From positions 82,141,073 to 82,205,072 of the forward strand of contig NC_079149.1 in NCBI RefSeq assembly GCF_945859685.1: DNA of 64,000 nucleotides, read 5' to 3'. The notes below the pieces were generated by a model. It was not told the DNA's origin, made no database searches, and saw only the letters and a program-made list of their open reading frames with translations. This DNA is from Eupeodes corollae. Its lineage: Eukaryota; Arthropoda; Insecta; Diptera; Syrphidae. Of this stretch, positions 11,851 through 21,799 are shown one piece after another. A program made the translations under genes and the position numbers. Position 1 is the first letter of the stretch; the number at the start of each line of letters is the position of its first letter.

Positions 11851-11893
11851 AATAATTCTGTAATCAAAATGTATGTACGTCTTCCCTGTAGTA

Positions 11894-11899
11894 AATAAA
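11894..11899 (+). promoter_or_regulatory. Poly(A) signal of the Ig gene
   Basis: Canonical AATAAA 44 bases after the stop codon, in A/T-rich sequence. Confidence 0.6.
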
Positions 11900-12650
11900 T
11901 TGTTTTAAAACTGTTGTTACCATTATAAACAGAATTGTTTATTTTATAGTCGGAAAAAGTTTAAGCATTTAAAACATAAACATGTAAGTGGATGCTCTAA
12001 AAGGGCGCTTGAATGCAAGAAATGGTTATCAGAAGTTTAATTAGTCGATTTCTTAAGGTTATTCATTTTTCTTTGTGATGCAAACCCCCTTTACGACAGC
12101 ACGCTTTAAAAAAATTCATAGTTAAAAAGTGATCTTTAAAAACATAAATAACATTGTCACGGGTTTTAGAGTCAACAAAAATACCTAGACATTTCCCAAC
12201 TTTTTCTTTAAAATAGTTTTTTATTTGAAGTGTTCACTTTTGTTAAGAACACTTTTAATAATTGTTGTTCCCTTAGTATAAGATGCGTAGAAGGAATATC
12301 CATCCATCTGTTATTTGATAATGGCCAATATTTTATCAAAGATATAAATTGGAATAATAATTTGCACTTGGGTTGCCTAGCTATGACCTGGCTCTAAGAC
12401 GCTATTTAAAAATATAAAAGTGTATTTAGAATTCTATTACCTTTATCTGTTATTTACAAAAATCGGATATGTGATGAAAGATCATAACCCAAAAATGAAA
12501 ACAAAAATAGATGTTGCCTACTTGTATCCTGATCCTATTGGAAGGTTGTCTGGCTTAAAGAGGTGCGCCTACGGAGTAAATATACCTTTATCTGTAATAT
12601 ATTTGATGTTGGTGTCAAATGAACTTTAACTCAAGTTCGAACAATTTAGG
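11900..12650. other. Intergenic DNA
   Basis: No gene or recognisable repeat; short open stretches only. Confidence 0.4.
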
Positions 12651-12654
12651 GTTG

Positions 12655-12805
12655 CGTAACAAAAACCTGGCGTAACATAGGGTCTTGGGTTCAATCCCTG
12701 CCTATGACATCCAAAGTTATTTTTTTCACGGGTACTGCCTCTTGCGAAGAATTGACAGATTCTTCAAGAGTAAATCTTGTCATTAAAAGTGCTTTCTCAA
12801 ATAAG
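12655..12805 (+). repeat. tRNA-derived SINE, old partial copy (copy 1)
   Basis: It contains the B-box-like GGGTTCAATCCC and the body motif CACGGGTACTGCCTCTTGCG, shared with the copies at 16554, 18365, 39750 and 62363. It stops after TTTCTCAAAT, so the 3' half is missing. No target duplication is seen. Confidence 0.65.
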
Positions 12806-13328
12806 TTATAAAGTTCATAATTGTTTGTACATTTGTTGGTAGATTATTCAATTTGAACTAATAAATTATAGTATGGGACGGGGCAAACACTCAACAGAAG
12901 CCTTCAGGCTACGAACTTTTAATTTTACGAAAAAAGGACATACGAACTCGTAGGAAGCGCGGAAATTAGAGTGTTCAAGGAAGAAGGTAATTAATGCTCT
13001 TCCCCATTGTCGAGAAGAAGGAACAAAGCTGATCCATACATGACTGCTCCAAAAATAAAAAATGCTATTGAACAAGATCTTGGTATCAAATTGTCTATAA
13101 ATACAGTTAAAAATCATTTCCGTGAAAAAATGTTTGGACGAATTGCGAGAAAAAAAAGCCACATGTCTCTAAGCGCAATCTCTCTTCGAATGCAGTTTGC
13201 AAGGGAGATCAAAAGATCTAAATTGGAGCGATGAGTCCAAATTCAATCGCTTCGGGTCAGATGGTAAAAAAAATATGAGACGCGGAATCAACCAGGAATG
13301 TGACCCTAAATAAATATACCATATACTA

Positions 13329-14624
13329 AAGGGTGGTTGTTTTGAGGTTAGGATTTTCATGCATTAGTATTTGACAGATCACGCGGGATTTCAGACATGG
13401 TGTCAAAGAGAAAGATACTCAGTATGCTTTGACATTTCATCATGAATAGACTTACTAACGAGCAACGCTTGCAAATCATTGAATTTTATTACCAAAATCA
13501 GTGTTCGGTTCGAAATGTGTTTCGCGCTTTACGTCCGATTTATGGTCTACATAATCGATCAAGTGAGCAAACAATTAATGCGATTGTGACCAAGTTTCGT
13601 ACTCAGTTTACTTTATTGGACATTAAACCAACCACACGAATGCGTACAGTGCATACAGAAGAGAATATTGCGTCTGTTTCTGAGAGTGTTGCTGAAGACC
13701 GTGAAATGTCGATTCGTCGCCGTTCGCAGCAATTGGGTTTGTGTTATTCGACCACATGGAAGATTTTACTCAAAGATCTTGGTGTAAAACCGTATAAAAT
13801 ACAGCTCGTGCACGAACTGAAGCCGAACGATCTGCCACAACGTCGAATTTTCAGTGAATGGGCCCTAGAAAAGTTGGCAGAAAATCCGCTTTTTTATCGA
13901 CAAATTTTGTTCAGCGATGAGGCCCATTTCTGGTTGATTGGCTACGTAAATAAGCAAAATTGCTGCATTTGGAGTGAAGAGCAACCAGAAGCCGTTCAAG
14001 AACTGCCCATGCATCCCGAAAAATGCACTGTTTGGTGTGGTTTGTACGCTGGTGGAATCATTGGACCGTATTTTTTCAAAGATGCTGTTGGACGCAACGT
14101 TACGGTGAATGGCGATCGCTATCGTTCAATGCTAACAAACTTTTTGTTGCCAAAAATGGAAGAACTGAACTTGGTTGACATGTGGTTTCAACAAGATGGC
14201 GCTACATGCCACACAGCTCGCGATTCTATGGCCATTTTGAGGGAAAACTTCGGAGAACAATTCATCTCAAGGAATGGACCGGTAAGTTGGCCACCAAGAT
14301 CATGCGATTTGACGCCTTTAGACTATTTTTTGTGGAGCTACGTCAAGTCTAAAGTCTACACAAATAAGCCAGCAACTATTCCAGCTTTGGAAGACAACAT
14401 TTCCGAAGAAATTCGGGTTATTCCGGCCGAAATGCTCGAAAAAGGTACCCAAAATTGGACTTTCCGAATGGACCACCTAAGACGCAGCCGCCGTCAACAT
14501 TTAAATGAAATTATCTTCAAAAAGTAAATGTCATGGACGTTTCAAATAAAGAATCGATGAGATTTTGCAATTTTAATGCGTTTTTTTTTTTAAAAAGTTC
14601 TCAAGCTCTTAAAAAATCACCGTT
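13329..14624 (+). mobile_element. DD41D (rosa-like) mariner, apparently full length
   Basis: About 1.3 kb, flanked by TA (13327-13328 and 14625-14626). The left end begins AAGGGTGGTTGTTTTGAG. The right end, read inward on the other strand, begins AACGGTGATTTTTTAAGAG. These are imperfect inverted repeats of about 30 bp. It contains a complete transposase ORF. It interrupts a Tc1-like gene whose coding sequence resumes on the other side. Confidence 0.82.
13442..14527 (+). CDS. Mariner transposase, DD41D (rosa-like) group, intact ORF
   Basis: A 361-residue cut-and-paste transposase; such enzymes act in the nucleus on the element's terminal repeats. The N-terminal 110 residues form a paired helix-turn-helix region (QRLQIIEFYYQNQCSVRNVF, then SIRRRSQQLG). 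The catalytic core has Asp159 in ILFSDEAHF, Asp252 in WFQQDGATCH and Asp294 in LTPLDYFLW. The 41 residues between the last two place it in the DD41D group, named from elements such as rosa of Ceratitis. No stop or shift interrupts it, and the length is normal for the group. It starts 113 bases inside the left terminal repeat. Activity is possible but cannot be judged from sequence alone; the imperfect ends are a reason for doubt. Confidence 0.88.
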   Translation: MNRLTNEQRLQIIEFYYQNQCSVRNVFRALRPIYGLHNRSSEQTINAIVTKFRTQFTLLDIKPTTRMRTVHTEENIASVSESVAEDREMSIRRRSQQLGLCYSTTWKILLKDLGVKPYKIQLVHELKPNDLPQRRIFSEWALEKLAENPLFYRQILFSDEAHFWLIGYVNKQNCCIWSEEQPEAVQELPMHPEKCTVWCGLYAGGIIGPYFFKDAVGRNVTVNGDRYRSMLTNFLLPKMEELNLVDMWFQQDGATCHTARDSMAILRENFGEQFISRNGPVSWPPRSCDLTPLDYFLWSYVKSKVYTNKPATIPALEDNISEEIRVIPAEMLEKGTQNWTFRMDHLRRSRRQHLNEIIFKK

Positions 14625-14747
14625 TATAAAGAGTGATAATCACGAAGTAGCATTTTTGTTTAGGGAAGGTTTTCTTGGCATAGTGTGGGGCCACTTCATC
14701 GTATAGAGGGTATTATGGACCAGATTAAACACAAGAAAAGCCTATAA

Positions 14748-15018
14748 GGCTCGTTTCACACTATAACGAACTCTGCCGCACGAATAAAACCGTATGATGT
14801 GAAAACATGCATTTCGTTACGTATCGCGCCGTCCGGCTGCCGTACACTGTAGTCTCAGTAGACGCGGTTGCTATACGGCTAGGCGGCATCGGCATTTTGC
14901 CGTGACCGTATAATATGAAAGCGTATATACTCTTGTTCGCGCCTCTAACAAAATGCCGCCGTCCGGTTTTTTGCCGTTTTGCCGTACGGTCAAAACCGTG
15001 TACAGTGTGAAATGAGCC
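14748..15018. mobile_element. Harbinger-like MITE (271 bp)
   Basis: Terminal inverted repeats GGCTCGTTTCACACT and AGTGTGAAATGAGCC (one mismatch) are flanked by a TAA duplicated on both sides (14745-14747, 15019-15021). That is the TWA target typical of PIF/Harbinger elements. The interior is unusually GC-rich for this window, with many CCG/CGG units, and codes for nothing. It is inserted in the Tc1-like transposase gene. Confidence 0.75.
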
Positions 15019-15532
15019 TAAGAGATACAATGCTACCGTATGATGTGGAGGAAATGCCCTTGAAATGGACATTTCAACAGGATAACTATCCTAAACATAT
15101 GGTTAAGTCTATAAAGCAATAACTATCCACCCAAAAAATTAGTGCTATGGGATGGCCAGCCTAGTCCTCAGATCTCAATCCTATTGAGAACTTATGGACA
15201 AACTTTGGCAGGAAGCTCGACGAATTTGGTATTCAGTACCTTGAACGAACAATAGCGGAGTCTTGTTTTATCTAAAAACCGCCGTTGTGCTGCTGTGATT
15301 AAAACTGCGGTGTTACCCAACGAAATACTAGCTATTTTCTTTTAATTGTGTGAAAATGTTTGTTATTCTGTTTCGTTATTTATGAAATGTTCTATTTATT
15401 TTATCCCAGAAAATCTTTAACTGTATTAATGATTTTGTTATTATTTTTTTTTGTATGAATTTAATACACTTTATTTTTTTAATAAATCAAATATATCTTT
15501 GTTCTTACTTCCTCATGTAAATACAAGGGGTT

Positions 15533-16155
15533 ATCCATTTTGCGGTTTCAAAAGTACAGGGCTGGAATTCGACATCTATCAAATTAAGTTGTTAAACCAA
15601 TTTCTATTCTGTTGAAAGTCTGACATTAAAGGAAATGGATCGCTTATCTATCGCACAACGCATAAAAATTGTTAAAACCTACTACAAAAATGGTGATTCT
15701 GCCGCAACCACATATCGTGCTTTAAGAAGAGATTATGGTTTACATAATCATCCAACTACGCAAGTAATTGGCAAAATTTTAAGAAGGAGTTTGAAGAGAC
15801 TGGATTGGTTATAGATATTGTAAGGCCTGTGCATCATCGTCTCGCTCGTACCACTGAAAATCTCGCTGCTGTAAGTGAAAGTGTTACCGAAAACCCGAAC
15901 GTGTCGATTCCTCGTCGCTCTCAGAATTCAGGACTGGCTTACTGAACACTATGGCATATTTTGCAATTGGATCTGAACTAACATCTATATAAAGTCCAGC
16001 TCACCATTTACAACGTCGCGTCGTTGATACGTCGAATAGGTGATTAATCAAGAGGCATTGGACGGCGATTTTCTTAAACTTTTCTTAAGCATTAAAGCAC
16101 ATTTCTCACTCTGTGGCGTATGTTAATGAAAAAAATTGTCGTATTTGCAGAGAAT
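15533..16155 (+). pseudogene. Mariner (DD41D type) N-terminal fragment
   Basis: An ATG at 15636 opens MDRLSIAQRIKIVKTYYKNG, matching the N-terminus of the intact transposase at 13442 in pattern (MNRLTNEQRLQIIEFYYQNQ). SESVTENPNVSIPRRSQ follows with frame breaks, and then a worn SDEAHF/VNKKNCR region near 16090-16140. The rest is missing. Upstream sequence from about 15533 may be its terminal repeat. Confidence 0.7.
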
Positions 16156-16553
16156 CCTACTGAGAATCCTAAAAAAAAATTGTTTTTTTATATTTATAAT
16201 TCTTTCTGGATACTTGAACCACTAAAACTAAAGTTTAAACTACCAAGAACTGATGGTGATGAAATTTGTCCGTTTATTATTCCAACAATAAAACAAAACT
16301 GAGACTGAAAAAGAAGGATGATTTATTAGAGAAAGTTTTTGTGAATAAGGCGGTGATGTTTGAAACCACTGAAAAGATCGTAGAAATGTGACCATACTGC
16401 ACACGAATATTCCAGGACTGGTCTCACAAATGAATTAAAAAGTAATTTTAAAACATTTGGATCACGGAAATAATGGCCAAATATCTTAATAAAACCCAGA
16501 ACCCCATTTGATTTTTTAACTAGGAAGTTAATATGTTCATTGAATGTTAGTTT

Positions 16554-16594
16554 GTCATGCAAGGGGTCTTGGGTTCAATCCCTGCCTGTGCCAC

Positions 16595-16638
<44 letters not shown>

Positions 16639-16855
16639 ATTTTCGCGGGTACTGCCTCTTGCGAGGAATTGACAAATCCTTCAAGAGTAATTCTTGTCAT
16701 GAAAAAGTGCTTTCTCAAACTAGCCGTTCGGATTCGGCCTAAAATTGTAGGTCCCTTCCATTCCTGACAACAGTACTCGCACACAGGAATGGTTGAGAGT
16801 TGTAAGTCACTAGGCCCTGGTTCACAACGGACTGTTGCGCCACCCCATTTGATTT
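16554..16855 (+). repeat. tRNA-derived SINE, 5'-truncated copy (copy 2)
   Basis: Flanked by a 14-bp direct duplication, TTGAATGTTAGTTT (16540-16553 and 16856-16869). The copy begins inside the tRNA-like head (GTCATGC...), keeps the B box GGTTCAATCCC and the whole body, and has a long A tract (about 16602-16636) inside it. It ends TTGCGCCACCCCATTTGAT. The A box is missing, so it cannot start its own Pol III transcription. Confidence 0.82.
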
Positions 16856-18364
16856 TTGAATGTTAGTTTAGGATCTAAGACAAGACCCAAGTCAGAAAAT
16901 ACATAAACTTTACTTAAAGGACAAGAATCAAACATGTAACTAAAAACGATTGCAACTTTTTTGCGGGTAAAACTCATGGTTTTACATTTGTCAACATCTG
17001 AAACAAGACGATTATTATTGCACCATTCCCTGATTAATATTAAGTCTTCTTGCAAGAAAAGACAGTCAGATGAAGAGTTAATTTTTTATTTAATTCTAAA
17101 GTCATCAGCATATATTAGGACAGACGAATTTTGTATGATCGAAACCAAGTCATTTATAAATAAAACAAATAGAATAGGACCGAGGTGACTACCCTGGGGG
17201 ACACCAGAATTCACAACAAATGAACTTGAACACTCATTACGAAATTTAACACTGTAACGTCTATCTTACAAATATGAGGAGATCCAGTTTATGAAACAGT
17301 CGTTAAAACGTTGCTGTGATAATTTTAAAAGGAATGTTTAATGACAAAATTTGTCAAAAGCTTTGCTGAAATCAGTAAAGATACAATCTACTTGTTCACG
17401 TTTTTCAAAAACATCTAAACAAAAGGACGTACAGTTAAACAGCTTAGTAACAGTTGAACGCTTTTTAACAAAACCATCACAGATAATTGAACTGCAGTGA
17501 AAAGAAAGGACGCTACATACGATTGACTCAAACAGTTTAGGAATCACAAATAGTTTAGCTATAAGAGTCGGTAGTTCATTATTTTGTTTTTATGACCTTT
17601 TTTGCGTACTGGGTATTATGAAGGAGCTCTTCCAGATAAAAGGACACAGCGAGTTACTTATAGACGTGTTGAAAAGAACACAAAACGGGTTTTCTAAATA
17701 CGCAGCACATTTCTTTAAAATGGATGATTGTACACCGTCGGGACCAGGACTAAAACATTCGTTAAGTTGTAGGATACTATTAAGAACAGTATCTTCACTT
17801 ATAACGAAAAATGGGGAATTTTTAAACAGTGGTAGATGTGTTAAGATTGTTTTACCAAAACAGGTTTTCACACCGTTTAGTTGACTTAAGCCACATGAAA
17901 ACATACCATCTGTTAAAAAAACTCGTTTAAAGATGACGGGTTTATTGGAACGTAGAAGTTATCGTCGTCAATTTGAATCCAATAGAGATTGGGTAAATTA
18001 AAATCACCAACAACCAGTTCTTCGTCTTCATGCTCCAAAAATATTTTCTATACAGTTGTTTAGTTTTTCATAACCCTCGCTAGGAGCTTTGAGGTATACA
18101 TATGTGCTGATACAATAAATAAATGTCCTGTTCTCATTTTAATTTTCAAGCATAGCATTTCAATGTCTGTTGATCGTAAGTCGTCAATCAGTTAACCAAT
18201 GAAAGTATTGTTGATAGCGACAAGAATTCCGCCACCAACGGCGTTTGAATCGTCTGAGTTATTACGATCACGTCTAAAGATTTGATAAGAGTAGTCAAAA
18301 AGCTCCGAGTCCGAGAGAGAGTTGTTGAGCCGTCAATATTATGATATCGTGAGAAAGATTGTTA

Positions 18365-18679
18365 GTAGTACCCGTAGCATGATGGTTAGTGCGTTGGACT
18401 GTCATGCAAGTGGTCTTGGGTTCAATCCCTACCTGTGCCACCTTAATTTAAAAAAAAAAAATAATTTTCGCGGGTACTGCCTCTTGCGAGGAATTGACAA
18501 ATCCTTCAAGAGTAATTCTTGTCATGAAAAAGTGCTTTCTCAAACTAGCCGTTCGGATTCGGCCTAAAATTGTAGGTCCCTTCCATTCCTGACAACAGTA
18601 CTCGCACACAGGAATGGTTGAGAGTCTTAAGTCACTAGACCCTGGTTCACAACGGACTGTTGCGCCACCCCATTTGATT
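18365..18679 (+). repeat. tRNA-derived SINE, full-length copy (copy 3)
   Basis: 315 bp between exact 15-bp duplications TGAGAAAGATTGTTA (18350-18364, 18680-18694). The head has an A-box-like TAGCATGATGG (18375-18385) and a B-box GGTTCAATCCC (18419-18429), the spacing of an internal Pol III promoter. The body includes GCGGGTACTGCCTCTTGCGA and ends TTGCGCCACCCCATTTGAT. It is the reference copy for the family in this window. It is not a tRNA gene: no acceptor stem or anticodon arm can be drawn across the head. Confidence 0.85.
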
Positions 18680-18967
18680 TGAGAAAGATTGTTAATGTTT
18701 TTGTAAACCATGTTGGTCTTTGTCCGAAGTCCATTTACGATTTGGTAGTAGATTAATACTTTTTTAAGCTGCTTTGACGGTGGTTTAGCGTTGTCCGATA
18801 CTGACGAAAAGGGTTATTTGACTTATTCATAAATTCATGAACTATTACTCCCTTAGGCCAAAACGATGGTGAATTTAAAACATGGAAAATTCAGTCAGGT
18901 GCACGTATTTTAAAGGACGAATACCTTAGTATGGTTACGATGTAAGATGTTCTCAACATTTAACAGT

Positions 18968-21745
18968 AGTAGTAGTAGTAGAAATCTTTATTGATAGCAT
19001 AATATAATATAACAATTGTTTTTAACATAAGATCAATGTGGTGGCCTGAGGCCAGTCTACCAGATTGACATTTCTTTTTAATTAAACTTTATATTTTTAA
19101 TACAATTTAAAATTTCATAACTTTGTTTAAACATTTTTGCTTTAAAAATTGCCTTCAATAATTTCTATAGGTATCTAAGTGCCGATACTGCATATCTATA
19201 TAAAACTTCCCAGCCTAATTCGCCATTCAAAACGCACAGTACATCGTTTATATCCATAGAAGTTTTTTCAAAGTGTCTTACTTTGAATATTCTTAGAATG
19301 GGACTTTTTACAATGAGATGGAATACATCTTCTCTCTCCTTAAGATTACAAAGGTAGCACAAAATTGTCAATTCAGGCCGATGTGGAATGCAATTGAGCT
19401 TAATTTATTCTCTTCTTAGTTTAAATATTAAAGTTATCATGATAAGTGGAAATCGGTTTAAAAAGTTTTTGTTTTCATGAAGATTTAAGTTTAACTGACT
19501 GTATCCTGTGTTGCGAAGATTGCGCTTCCAATAAACAACTATTATACATAGAGGAACTTGCTCCTTCCAATAAATTCCGAAAACAGCTCCTCAAGTCACC
19601 CGGGCAAACATCACAGTGAATGCGCACATTTTCCCCAAATCCAGCTCCTAGTTCCTCCCACTTTTTGACAAGATTCCCTTTTGATAAAATGATGTTTTTC
19701 ATGATCAGCTTAGGTAGTCTTCTCTCTTTCATCTCCAAAATTTTCATTACATAATCAACATGTAAATTAAGACCGTCAAAAAATAATAAAGAAACCGATG
19801 TCTCTAGATGCAACATGTAATTAGGTGTATTCGAAGGTAATCGAAAAATCCGTTTAAGAAAGTATCTCAGAAATCTTTCTACATCATCGAGTTTGGAATA
19901 TCCCCATACTTGCGCACCCTACAACAAAATAGAGACTGCAGTTGCTCGGAACAGTTTGATCTTCGCGCTATGGTCGACGTTTTTATTATCGATGCAACGA
20001 CCCCAAACTGCTGAGATTGCTCTTTTCGCCTCAGATAACTTAAACTGAAAGTGTTTTTTCATATTAAGGTTTGGGGTGATCAACATGCCTAGGTATTTGT
20101 ACTCCCATACAATTTTAATATTTTGACCTTGGTATTTTCACTTTTCATTCCGAGAATATCTGACGCCACCTGAACATCATTATGTTCGATTTTTCCAAAT
20201 TAACTGAAAGATTATAAAGACCGCAAAGCTTTCGCGTCGATTAATCATTCTCTGCATTCCATCAACAGACTCCGCCAGGAAGACTATGTCGTCGGCAAAG
20301 AAAAGACATGGCACCCATATTTGACCAAGCTCAATTTCTCTTTCCGTAAGCTTCAACGATATCATTTATAAATAATATAAAGAGTAAGGTGCGTTAAAAA
20401 CGCAGCCTTGTTTAACACCCATTTCCCTTGTGAAATCTTCTGAAATGAATTCACCATCCCAAACATACGAGCCTTTGCTTTCATACGTAGCTTTCAATAA
20501 ATTAATAATTTTACCTGAGATTCCCATCTTGTAAAACTTATAAAAAAGTGCCTCACGTGCAATGGAATTAAAAGCAGAGCGAAAATCTACGAAAAAAGCA
20601 TAAAGCTTCTTGCTTCTTCTCTTGTAACTTTCCGCCATATTAATCAGTGAAAATATTTGATCTGAAGTTGACCGGTTTCTCCTAAAGCCTACTTGACCCA
20701 TCGCGTCAACCTATTTAACACAAATTCGATCGTACAGTTCTTATAGAATTCTATTGGTAAGAAACTGTTCAAAATAGTCAGTTAGCTCTACTGCTTTCAA
20801 TGAGGAACTGATCCTATTGGTTCTACCTTTTATGGTTTTTACAGCTTTCCAAAATTCTGCGGATGACCTTGCACTGTTAAGGGTATCTAAATTTTGTTGT
20901 TCATATTGCCTCTTCTTCAAAAAACAGAGTTGCTTGTAATCCTTGTTTGCTGCTTCATACATTTTCTTGAAAACAGAAGAGTTGAATTTTCTTAGGATTT
21001 TTAATAATGCAAATGACTTCTTCCTTGCTTTAAGGCACTCTGCATCAAACCATTTTTCTTTAAATTTATTTCACGACTTGATGTACTGCTAGCTGCTACC
21101 GAATCCCTAATAATTTGGGTAAGATTTTCCATGTGGAGGGGGTTGTTTTCTTCCATTCGCTTACCGAGTTCCTCATTCAAATTCTTTTGATACATGTGCT
21201 GAAAACTATTTTTCCAGAACAACTTTGGTAAGAGAGCCAGACATTTTGAATTCGAAGTTTCTTCAGACGCTGATACTGTGCAAAAAATCTCTAAAAGCAT
21301 GTGGTCCGAAAAAGTCTGCGTAGCCACCTTGAAGTTCCTCAAAATTGAATTCCAGGTCCCAGACATAAAACAGTAGTCAATGACTGAACACGCCGTTCCT
21401 CGAATAAAATACACTAAGTAAGAATCACCTTCACAGTTTCCATTCAAAACTCTTGCATCGAATGCTTCCGCTATCTCTAAAATCTTCTCGCCCTTTCCAT
21501 CACAAATTTCATCCTTTGATTTTCGAGTTGGATTGACATTTCCAGTTCCAACATTTAACATAAATGGGGAACCCAGCTTTCCAGACAAGTGATTTTTTAT
21601 GTCAAGTGCATTTGTAGACGGTGGAAGCTTAGAAAGAAACAATATTTTTGGACCTTCAACAGTCTTTAGTCCGGATGCAATTGGAGATGTTCTTAAACCT
21701 CTAAAAAAGTTGTAGGTGTAGTCTGAAGGATTGCAAAATTTGTTT
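18968..21745 (-). pseudogene. LINE with APE endonuclease and RT, decayed
   Basis: On the minus strand, 21001-21642 reads as an apurinic-type endonuclease (GTACSVIDYCFMSG, then FSDHMLLEIF). GFRRNRSTSDQIFSLINMAE is near 20650-20690. FFVDFRSAFNSIAREALF (motif A) is near 20580, MGVKQGC near 20405 and CLFFADDIVFLAESVDGM (motif C) near 20290. The thumb and C-terminal region runs from 19816 to 19170, with CYLCNLKEREDVFH as a Cys/His end motif. The 3' end at 18968 follows AATAAAGATTTC with (CTA)n on the minus strand, i.e. AATAAA and a microsatellite tail. Frame breaks separate the blocks. Confidence 0.78.
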
Positions 21746-21799
21746 AAAAAAAATCAAAAATCAATCCAAAATTGATAGTGTTACATGAGACAGGTTAAA

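Larger units (their letters stand above)
12873..15330 (+). pseudogene. Tc1-like element carrying two later insertions
   Basis: Three blocks on the + strand form one Tc1-like transposase gene. Block 1 (12873-13326) starts MGRGKHSTEAFRLR and holds the DNA-binding part and WSDESKFNRFGSDG with the first catalytic acidic residue. Block 2 (14627-14744) holds HRIEGIMDQIK. Block 3 (15022-15330) holds WTFQQDNYPKH (second Asp) and SSDLNPIENLW (catalytic Glu). Block 1 is separated from block 2 by a mariner with TA on both sides, and block 2 from block 3 by a MITE with TAA on both sides. Stops and shifts also occur within the blocks, so the gene was or is dead independently of the insertions. Confidence 0.72.
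16320..18960 (-). pseudogene. LINE of Jockey/CR1 type, interrupted by two SINEs
   Basis: Read on the minus strand, decayed RT pieces appear in order. A finger region with SPGPDGVQSSILKK is near 17720. FTDFSKAFDKF (motif A) is near 17350. IREWCNNNRL and KCKTMSFTRKK lie near 16960-17040, and a thumb region LTFNEHINFLVKKSNG near 16520-16560. No frame stays open for more than about 110 codons. Two SINE copies with clear target duplications sit inside it (16554 and 18365). The + strand LINE at 29870-31975 is the same family (DFSKAFDKLYHK). The far 5' part up to 18960 is assigned by continuity only. Confidence 0.7.

Noticed and set aside
11895..12650. Additional exons of the Ig gene
   Set aside because: The terminal exon has a stop and a poly(A) signal, and nothing downstream reads as Ig or splices in frame.
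14761..15072. A 103-codon minus-strand protein gene
   Set aside because: It lies in a MITE with terminal inverted repeats and a TAA duplication; the open frame follows from high GC content.
18365..18430. A tRNA gene
   Set aside because: A and B boxes are present, but no cloverleaf can be drawn, and the same head recurs in copies with target duplications, so it is a SINE.
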